Source: Mastigias papua (lineage: Eukaryota > Cnidaria > Scyphozoa > Rhizostomeae > Mastigiidae). From it: a DNA stretch of 64,000 bases. A program made the translations under genes and the position numbers. The stretch spans positions 15,679,852 to 15,743,851 of the forward strand of contig OZ025268.1 in NCBI GenBank assembly GCA_964019165.1. Reading direction: 5' to 3'. The notes under the pieces are model-generated. The model was given only the letters and a program-made list of their open reading frames with translations. It searched no databases and was not told the DNA's origin. Shown one piece after another: positions 57,201 to 64,000 of the stretch. The first letter of the stretch is position 1; every line of letters starts with the position of its first letter.

Positions 57201-58300
57201 TGCCCGGGTTGGAAGTCTCATCAAAATTTGAAAACCATGTTAATAAAGCCATTACGTCCTATTTCTATACTGTTAAGCCCCGTGCGGTTTATAATACTAG
57301 GGTCATGCTACCATCTGCTAAAAAAGATAGCGTTCCTACCACTCAAAAAATTTGTGTAATCTATGAATTTTCGTACGGATGTGAAGCTCGGTACGTAGGA
57401 CGCACTACGCAGAGACTAGCGGACAGAATAAAGCGCAGAGACTGGCAGACAGCATGTTCCCACGAGCATCAGGAAGAAAAGCAATATAGTAAGAGAACGG
57501 CCACCTGGTATGTGCAAAACCAATAGTCCTAAAATGAATTGTGATTCGGCCATAGGACAACATCTTATTACGAATCCACAACGCCCCAAAACATATACAG
57601 ACGATAATTTTCGGATCATTGGACAAGCAAGATCGTCTTTTCATTTAAGTGTTTTGGAATCAGTTTGTATAAAGACTGAAAACCCAGTCTTCTGTAAACA
57701 AAAAGAGTTCATTTTCTCACTTGGACTCTTCAAGCAAACACCGGTGAATATGTGCTAATTGGCCATTAACTATAGGACCAAATAGACGCATTATTCATCA
57801 TATCACGTTTGACCGCATCTGGCTATATATTTCAGTTCACCTTTCGGTCGTTATCGGACGTTTCATACTCTGACGAGTGTCGGACGAAAAAAGTTTTCAG
57901 TATGCTAAAAGAGTGTCTCCACTTTTTCGTGCTATAGTGAAGTTATATAGTAATAATAACGAATATATTGTACAAGTTGGCGCCACATGGCTATAAACAT
58001 TAAAGCATACTAGGGCTAATCCAAGTTAACTGCTAAAATAAATGTACCTATTAGATACATACAAGGTAAAAAAAATATAAACTTTCGAATTACTATCATT
58101 TTGAAGTTTTTGCTGTTAATCAGCATTTCGCTTCTTATTTATTCTCTCTTAAACAATTGTTCTAGGTAGTATTTCGGATGATGAACCAAGTATGATAGAT
58201 GATGTAAGAATTCGCAAGTTTATCCAAGATCACGGAAATTGTCCATTTTTTCATGCATGTTTGGAAACAGGGGCAGGTATCAGAGAGATTTTTGAATCAG
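50855..58300 (+). CDS. AGAP (centaurin-gamma)-like gene, 5' part
   Basis: Exons recognised: 50855-51260, 55311-55481, 55664-55802 and 58166-58300. The first ends with RFENFYQDILELQEVLERVE, then MREIISRLE, matching the helix preceding the GTPase domain of AGAP1-3. The others encode the GTPase-like domain: P-loop GGSLSGKSSLVHRYLAGY, RDETGPPDSQ, then FSKWLDAILLVFSYADELSF, LPVILVGIK and FFHACLETGAGIREIF. AGAPs are Arf GTPase-activating proteins with a degenerate Ras-like domain, PH domain, ArfGAP and ankyrin repeats, acting in endosomal traffic. The exon linking the helix to the P-loop (about 20 residues in relatives) was not found. Neither were PH, ArfGAP or ankyrin exons before 64000. The GTPase is unusually divergent. 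Confidence 0.85.
51261..55310 (+). other. AGAP-like intron(s), linking exon not found
   Basis: About 4 kb. It should hold a small exon joining the helix to the P-loop, but I could not identify it. It contains a C-run (53519-53535) and a Penelope-end palindrome (54656-55081). Other open frames have no motif. Confidence 0.6.
54656..55081. mobile_element. Penelope-end palindrome in AGAP intron
   Basis: The left arm has AATTTCACTATTAGCGAG and ATCAGAGTATGAAACGTCG. The right arm has the inverse: GCATTCTGATGAGTGTCGGA, then CTGCAGTAGTGAAATT-like sequence. GAATTCACATCACAAGAGGA in the centre is shared with 8914-8940. Both arms match the ends flanking the GIY-YIG piece at 57096-57957. Confidence 0.65.
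55311..55481 (+). CDS. AGAP-like exon, P-loop of GTPase-like domain
   Basis: 57 codons in phase 0. GLAGGSLSGKSSLVHRYLAG corresponds to the AGAP G1 motif (GNLSSGKSALVHRYL). LLLVRDETGPPDSQ corresponds to RDEGGPPE. It lies between TTTGAAG and GTATGT. The open frame extends further upstream, but that part is probably intron. Confidence 0.92.
55664..55802 (+). CDS. AGAP-like exon, middle of GTPase-like domain
   Basis: 46 codons plus one base, FSKWLDAILLVFSYADELSF to LPVILVGIK, between AATTCTAG and GTAAGA. It corresponds to FAAWVDAVVFVFSLEDEISF in vertebrate AGAPs. The segment where a classical GTPase has NKXD reads VGIK and is not canonical. Confidence 0.93.
55898..56217. mobile_element. MITE, CAGTAAATCCTCGAATTAG termini
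   Basis: Left CTTAAATCCTCAAATGGCCC, right end inverted CAGTAAATCCTCGAATTAGC, about 320 bp. The interior holds AATAAGTCCCCAGGGGGCTA. It is related to the 93-bp element at 45162. Confidence 0.65.
56643..57957 (+). mobile_element. Penelope-like element, decayed, RT and GIY-YIG parts
   Basis: RT part 56643-57095: NVNSLFTNVTLDEAIGL, GSHLRPSLGSIFASFHESGL and, in a shifted frame, CFRYVDDAIFILGSELECDH, with several stops. Endonuclease part 57200-57756: ICVIYEFSYGCEARYVGRTT is the GIY-YIG signature region of Penelope elements, followed by FRIIGQARSSFHLSVLESVC and FVFSLGLF-like FIFSLGLFK. Between them lies a 93-bp block (57096-57188) whose inverse is at 57847-57957. The expected 130 or so residues between RT and endonuclease are missing. 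The copy is dead. Confidence 0.9.
58166..58300 (+). CDS. AGAP-like exon, C-terminal part of GTPase-like domain
   Basis: 135 nt reading SSISDDEPSMIDDVRIRKFI, then FFHACLETGAGIREIFES. It matches VIDDSRARKL and the ETCATYGLNVERVFQ region of AGAPs. Bounded by TTGTTCTAG and GTATGA. Split codons on both sides agree with the preceding exon. Confidence 0.92.
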
Positions 58301-59335
58301 GTATGAATGTTTTGTAATTATGTGGTTTATAGTGCATGTTGTCAGCTCTTTGTGCTGTCTTGCTCCATGGAAACATTTCTTTTTCCTGTTTGTCTTGGAT
58401 TATAATGGTGACTATTGCCTTCGTGTTTCGATTTGGAAGGTAATATCTATGGGGACTGTGATGGTGACTGTAAACAAACTCAATTCGCCTTTCTTTTTTT
58501 TGTTGGGGGGGGGGGTGGTATTTTGGAGTATGGTATTTTCAGGAATATTTTTTACCCCAAAATGCGTCTGAATCACAAGCATTGATCTGCATTTTACGAC
58601 TCTTGTTATATAGAGCTATTTGGGTGGAGGAAAACTCTTTTTTATGTTATTTCTACAATATACAAATTGACAATATAATAGAAACATGTTTACAGAAGTG
58701 ATACCATTACTAGAATGATAGGCATGGTTACCCCAATGATCTTGTTGCAAATAGCAGTGCAGATACTAAAAGCTATACCATCAATATTCTGTTGCGCCTT
58801 CCTTTGGAAGAACCAGCCTTATCGCAGAATTATAGATACTGTTGAATCGAAACTTAATGTTGCCATGTTTGGGTACAGCCTCAAGTAACTTAGATGCATT
58901 TGCGATATATTTATATTTAATAGGTAAAGATTTATAGAGCAGAATAAGAAATAAAATTGGCTCACTTATGTTTTTATCATTGCTAATGTTGCAAGAAATG
59001 CTCTGATCTGTAAATGAATTTTTGAGCTGATTCTAACATTTGCCTATTCTGGTTGAGTAAATCGTTTATCACCATACAGTATTATTCGCACAAGAGTTTG
59101 ATTTGGTAGGTTTAAGATGTGGTATTGCTGGAACACTTTGTTCGTAGCGCCACATAGATCTTGCCATTGATCATCATATGCATGGCAGTGCTGCAAGAAG
59201 TGCCTAGTATAGCCAAATTCCATCACTGATTAGACACATTTGCAAAATAGAGCTATTTAAAATCTCCAATATATATATACAGACAACAGAATTTATGGGA
59301 AATTAATATGAAAGTATAAGAGAAAACAACTGACT

Positions 59336-59440
59336 GAAATGGGATTCGAACTGACGACCTTCGATCCAGTTGGTAGAACACTCAACGTGCTGAGTCGAAG
59401 GTTGCGAGTTCGCGTGCCACTCGGGTCCGGGTCGGTTATT
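59336..59440 (+). repeat. tRNA-derived SINE-like sequence
   Basis: AGTTGGTAGAACACTCA resembles a tRNA D-arm/A box. ACTCA...TGAGT could pair as an anticodon stem, and GGTTGCGAGTTCGCGTGCC resembles a T-arm/B box. The acceptor stem does not pair well, so it is not a functional tRNA. Just upstream, on the opposite strand, GTTCGAATCCC is a second B-box-like sequence. Confidence 0.5.
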
Positions 59441-60420
59441 TCTCCCACTTTTACCTTAAACTCTAATCTTTTTCTTATCACAAGTGGGATTCGACGGAGT
59501 AATTGGTTTGTCTGTCTGCAGTAAATAATACATTTTGGAGGGGGTGCACATGTCCCTTTGCAAGAGGCTATATTACTCAAATGCACTTTGATTCAAATTA
59601 TGTTATCTCGTAATTGACGCTGCTTTGTACGTAATTTGCTGGTGTAGAGTTTGCACTGTATGCAATTGTCTAAAATTGCAATGATTGCATGTTCTCCTAT
59701 TCGATTTATTGCAAATGAAAGCACCTAAACAATTTTTATCAGCAGAGTTAGAACATCCTTGGGATTTTAATCAGATATTGGCCTTGATTTCCTATATAAA
59801 TTTCCTGATTGGGTCATTCTCTAAAGTTATTCAATTAACAACGCCATGTGGTGACGCAGTGTTTTATCTTCATGGAGGTATGCATCATAACACCCTGCTA
59901 TTTCAGAATGTATTTTGAATACAATCACTGCCAAAGTCTTGGAACACTTACATTACTTTTTGACTCATAGAGCAAACTCCCCCACTCCCCCTCTCCCCCT
60001 AAGAACAACGTTAAATTAGTCAGGGATTACTCGCAGCAGACTTGTCGATTTAGTCTCAAACAGCACTCAAGCAACTAAGCTTCTGCCTCCACATTGCTTT
60101 AAGGGGAGGGGGGGGGTATCAATAGCCGTGAAATTTGACCAGAAGTTTACTATTGTCAAATAAATTGAATTTTTCAATTTTTTTTCTAAGGACTTTTAGC
60201 AATGGTTGCAGTATATTCACTGCTTTATGTCAAAGCAGTAGGAGTGTTGTCATGCGTGGTCAGTAAAAAAGAACCACTGCAACACAATACATTGGCCTAT
60301 AAGGAAAGTGAATTTCAGCTTCCTCATCACACCCTGGTAATTATAACTACCTCAAGACTTATGAACATGAGCAGGCTCATTCAAAAATCGTAGGTTCTTG
60401 TATGCGGGTTTTTGCTGTAT

Positions 60421-60745
60421 ATACGTTTTTTATAATAAAACCACTTTTTTATCGATTTTTTTAGCTTTTCCCGAGATTTTCTTAAAATTTTCTTTACTTT
60501 TATTGGAGTAAACTGGCTGAAAGACGTTACCATTATTTGTTGTAAAAGTTTGATCTTTGTTAACCAAGATTGTCAAAGAAAAGTTTCAATCTTTTGTAAA
60601 GAAGCTTGCAAAGAATGAGCTAATATCGATTTGTGATACGTAAGAAAGGTGAACTTTGGAACTTGGGCCTCATGAGTTTCTTGGCATTTTCTTAAGATTT
60701 TGGCCTTTTGAGCCTCATTTTCGTATAGACTTTTTTTTGTAAAAC
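60421..60745 (-). mobile_element. TA-flanked MITE family B, inverted copy
   Basis: The left end ATACGTTTTTTATAATAAAA and interior GAGTAAACTGGCTGAAAGAC, GATCTTTGTTAACCAAG and GAGCTAATATCGAT are the reverse of family B blocks at 9480-9640. TTCTTAAAATTTTCTT carries the word in reverse. The right end is decayed. Confidence 0.7.
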
Positions 60746-62938
60746 GCCTCATATACCTGAACATATTGGTTGTCTATAGTATCCATTATTCTCTCTAGAT
60801 TGGAAGTGATGTGGCTAATTGCTAGAACTTAATATAGACCTATTTTGAAAATATTGAATTACAGGTGAATTATGCTTACAAGTAAGATTTTGTCACGAAA
60901 AGTTATTCAGAAACGTTTTTAGAAACATGCAATGAAATAGCCTACAAGCATGGATTGGGAAATATCACTGAGCTGAGAGTGAGTTTATTATGATTTAGAA
61001 GGTCATCACTGGTCGTATGTTGGTGATCCTAAATAATAAATTAATCAATAAAACCTGTTGTGAACATATTATATAGTACTTTGCTATAGAAGAAAGCCAA
61101 TTCTATTTGAAATATTAGAATTTGTTTTATATACAAAAGACTATTGACACGAATAGTTTGGTATCCGCTTGTTTTCGACGTTTTTCTATTATAGTAACTG
61201 ATAAGATAGGTAACTGAACATCATTTTCTGAAAACGTTTAACCTTTTACCTACACACGTGTGCACACAAGTATAGGTCTGCCAATGTACCTTTGACTGGT
61301 AAGGTTGACCTCCCTATCTGAAGTACTACAAGTGGTTGGAATAGTCATTCTCATCGTTCAATTTATTCTCAAAGGCTTTATTTGTTCTTGTCATTTATTT
61401 GTCACTATTTTCTCTAGAGATATATCTTGTATTTTCTTGTGGAGTAGACAAACTAGATTCAGTTAAGAATACAATAATGGTTGGTATCTAATCATATTAC
61501 TTATGCTTACTGCACGAAAACAGGAACAAGTAGCTTGACAGACAAGTAGGAATTCAGTAGGCAGATTTTTGTATTGTTTTGTGCAGAGGGTTTAAATATA
61601 GTCAGATAATGGTAGAAGTTGTAACATTGAATCAGTGTTAAATATTTTGTGACCAAACTAGTGTGTAGAATCGTAGGTCATTGGTATTATATTGTGATCT
61701 TTTGTGATCCTCGTTTGCCATCAGGTATTACACTGAACATGACGAGGCCAATAGATGAGGCCCCACCTTCTAATTGACACTGACAGCAACGGTTACAAGG
61801 TAGTACTGTCTCACTAATGGCTATGAGTCACATATAATTTCCAAAGGCTTTGAACTTATTCCCTTCATTTATACCTGACAGTAGAAGTGTTTCAAAGTTT
61901 AACTTGCCTGTCTTGAGTGGAGCCACTGAATATATAGTTCTATGGTGGAGCTAAAGGTTGTCCTGTCTTGCTTACAAATATTTTAGTGGACTAGCTTCAC
62001 TGTATCTGGCGGATCTTCTTGTACCTTTTGCCCTTATCCTCTGAAAGCTCATCCGGGTTTAAATGGGCACCTTCCTCGAATGATCGACCCTTTTGATGAG
62101 TCAAAAATTAAATTATCACCTCCCTTTAATGAGGGCCTCCCTTATACTTTGAGCAAGTGCACAATTATTGAATGGTAAATGCCAAATTGTTGTCAGCCTT
62201 TGATCCTTAGTATGCGCCGTGTTTAGTGCCGCCGCCTATATTCTTAGAGTTGCCTATCGGCTTTGATTGAATCAGGATTAAGCCCTTTCATTGCCGATGA
62301 AATACAAGTTAAGAAGGCTCCTTCTTTTATGATTGTCGACGATAGCGATATAAATGACACAAATATTGATGTCTAGTTCATTTATTGTTACTCTAATAAC
62401 AGTATTTCCAAGAACAATAAACAATGTTTTATTTCATACGTCCATACATTATGGACTCCATAAGTATTCATGTATTTATTTATTTATTTTCATTTTTTTA
62501 AAACTGGCAAAAATACTGGAAAATTTGCATATATTGACAGCAATGGTTTGCACTTTGATGAGAGTCTCTGTTTAAATTGGTGTCCCCTCGAATGAGCACC
62601 CTTTTTGAAGTATCAAAGCTTCAATGAGCACCCTGGCACTCTTTCAGATAATATGGGTAACAGTTATCAACAACTGAAGTCTTGAAAGTATCGAAAACTT
62701 GAACAATAACAACCTCCGGAACCAACAGCAACTGTGGGGAATGCAATACCAGAAAATGTTGAAAGTGGAAGTGTTGAATACCTCGAAAAGCTTTTTTAAA
62801 ATCTAATCAAAAATAACATTTCGGATAATTTTATTTTCTTATTTTTAAATAATATTCTGATTTGAAAGGAATGAAAAGAATTTTGTTTTAGATTTTATAC
62901 TTTCAAAAGGACAGCATAAATTAGGGCCATGGGGAGTA

Positions 62939-63202
62939 TACGGTTTTTTATAAGGAATATACATGTAGCCTACCAAAATATTTAAAGAACTCATACTACT
63001 AAAGGAAAATTCCCTATAGAACTTAAAACTAAAGGCACAGTTCAGGATTTCAATGTTTTACATGTGTCTATACCATTTTATGGCACTATTGTGCGCTGAA
63101 AAGTAAGGAATTGATCAGTACTACAATTTGATCATTGGAGATCCAAAAATAAGGAACTTATGGAACTAGGCCTTGAGCTAGGTTCCTTATAAAAAAATCG
63201 TG
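62939..63202 (+). mobile_element. TA-flanked MITE family C, deleted copy
   Basis: Left end TACGGTTTTTTATAAGGAAT, right end GGTTCCTTATAAAAAAATCGTG. About 200 bp of the interior present in the other two copies is missing. Confidence 0.78.
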
Positions 63203-63946
63203 CAGTACTTTAAAACACAACTGAGTTGGACGTTAACTGAGTTAAGCATTCTAGCAATCATTATTATATAATTGTCAAGGTTCTGGGGTCCGGGTTGTAG
63301 CTGTTGAGTGTGGGCAGAACCTAAAGTAGGAAATATTTACAGATCCAAACTTGTATAAAAGTACATTCGGTCTTTCCTCGAAATTACACGAAAGACGTGG
63401 CAGAAAGTTGAAACTGTTGTCTAACAGGTAAAATGATGGATATTAATATTTTCTTTTGTAATCTATGCCATGTGCATACGTATAAATTTGCCTTAGCTTT
63501 AATTACTTAAAAGTAAAGGTTTGTCTCATATACGAATCTGTATGTTGGGAGTGCATGTTAGAGAGAACACTTATGCTGGGTCGTCAACATATTGAGATCG
63601 GGTGGCCAGTTCCTTTCCTGGCCACTTTTCACTCCCTAGTGCTGCCATCAGGTACCCGTTTGCTGCTGGGTGTTTCGTACAGCAGTCAAATTTACATGCG
63701 CGGTCCTCACCTTATTTCAGTTTGTGCTGCCTATCGATTCATTCAAATCAGAAATAGCCAGTAATCCATAAATTTATTTATTGCAATGTTTGCCAATTTT
63801 GTTTTTATATTTTCTTTTTGTTTTGTTTGCTATTATGAAATAATATAAGAAAAATACTCTAACTTTGTTCCTTGTTCACGTACTGTTTTGTTGGCAAATT
63901 CAAGCACATACACATTCATTGCTTTGAAACTACAACAGTGAGCTTT

Positions 63947-63966
63947 GGGGGGGGGGGGGGGGGGGG
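63947..63966. repeat. Poly-G run (about 20 nt)
   Basis: An uninterrupted G-run near the right edge. It is likely unstable and of uncertain length. Confidence 0.9.
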
Positions 63967-64000
63967 AGGCACATGATGTACATGCGCATTAGTCTGCATG

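Larger units (their letters stand above)
55803..58165 (+). other. AGAP-like intron with MITE and Penelope-like element
   Basis: 2.36 kb, donor GTAAGA, acceptor TTGTTCTAG. Contains the MITE at 55898-56217 and the Penelope-like element at 56643-57957. Confidence 0.85.
58301..64000. other. AGAP-like intron or intergenic, no exon recognised
   Basis: No PH, ArfGAP or ankyrin exon was seen. Contents: a SINE-like piece (59336-59440), C/G-runs (59985, 60105, 63947-63966), MITEs at 60421-60745 and 62939-63202. Frames at 59685-59918 and 63555-63764 carry no motif I recognise. Confidence 0.55.

Noticed and set aside
59336..59440. Functional tRNA gene
   Set aside because: The acceptor stem does not pair and the T-arm deviates from consensus, so it was kept only as SINE-like.
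59685..59918. Frame that might be a further AGAP exon
   Set aside because: No match to the region following the GTPase-like domain, and the wrong composition for the PH domain.
63555..63764. Frame with a GC-richer segment and a GTACCC/GGGT palindrome-like centre
   Set aside because: It looks repeat-like, but I could not find a second copy or defined ends in the window.

Overview
The window is nuclear DNA from an animal, most likely an invertebrate. It is AT-rich, genes are split by GT-AG introns, coding islands are small, and most of the sequence is intergenic or intronic DNA packed with transposable elements. I cannot name the species from sequence alone.

Four host genes can be supported, all on the + strand. 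(1) 367-6657: the 3' end of a TTC21B/IFT139 gene, a retrograde intraflagellar-transport TPR protein, in nine coding exons. (2) 13956-18076: a complete two-exon Twist-family bHLH gene with the family's C-terminal WR motif. (3) 40042-45642: a complete four-exon GATAD1-like gene, a GATA-type zinc finger followed by the conserved C-terminal domain. (4) 50855-58300: the 5' part of a divergent AGAP (centaurin-gamma) gene, covering the N-terminal helix exon and three exons of the GTPase-like domain. At least one linking exon was not found and the gene runs past what I can recognise. These genes look functionally unrelated and show no joint regulation.

The mobile part is rich. A nearly intact Ty3/gypsy LTR retrotransposon lies at 20991-26298, with 245-bp LTRs that differ at one base and a frame break before the integrase. 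A gypsy remnant with a 141-bp LTR lies on the minus strand at 49312-49806. A 1.3-kb mariner (30895-32199) keeps its termini and TA duplication, but its transposase is broken. A Penelope-like element (56643-57957) retains a YVDD reverse-transcriptase piece and a GIY-YIG endonuclease piece, separated and flanked by inverted copies of its own end. Three LINE 3' fragments, a tRNA-derived SINE and many MITEs complete the set: hAT-type with a perfect 8-bp duplication, 3-bp-duplication types, and a large TA-flanked cohort.

The most unusual pattern is that cohort. At least four families of small inverted-repeat elements share the same outer terminus (about TACACKCTTTTTTATAAG). Each carries its own short word next to that terminus (AAGGAAC, TAAGAAAC, TTAAGAAAA or TTAAGAATAA) and repeats the same word several times inside. 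Second is the set of palindromes built from inverted Penelope 3' ends. I saw no CRISPR arrays, operons, rRNA genes or bacterial features.
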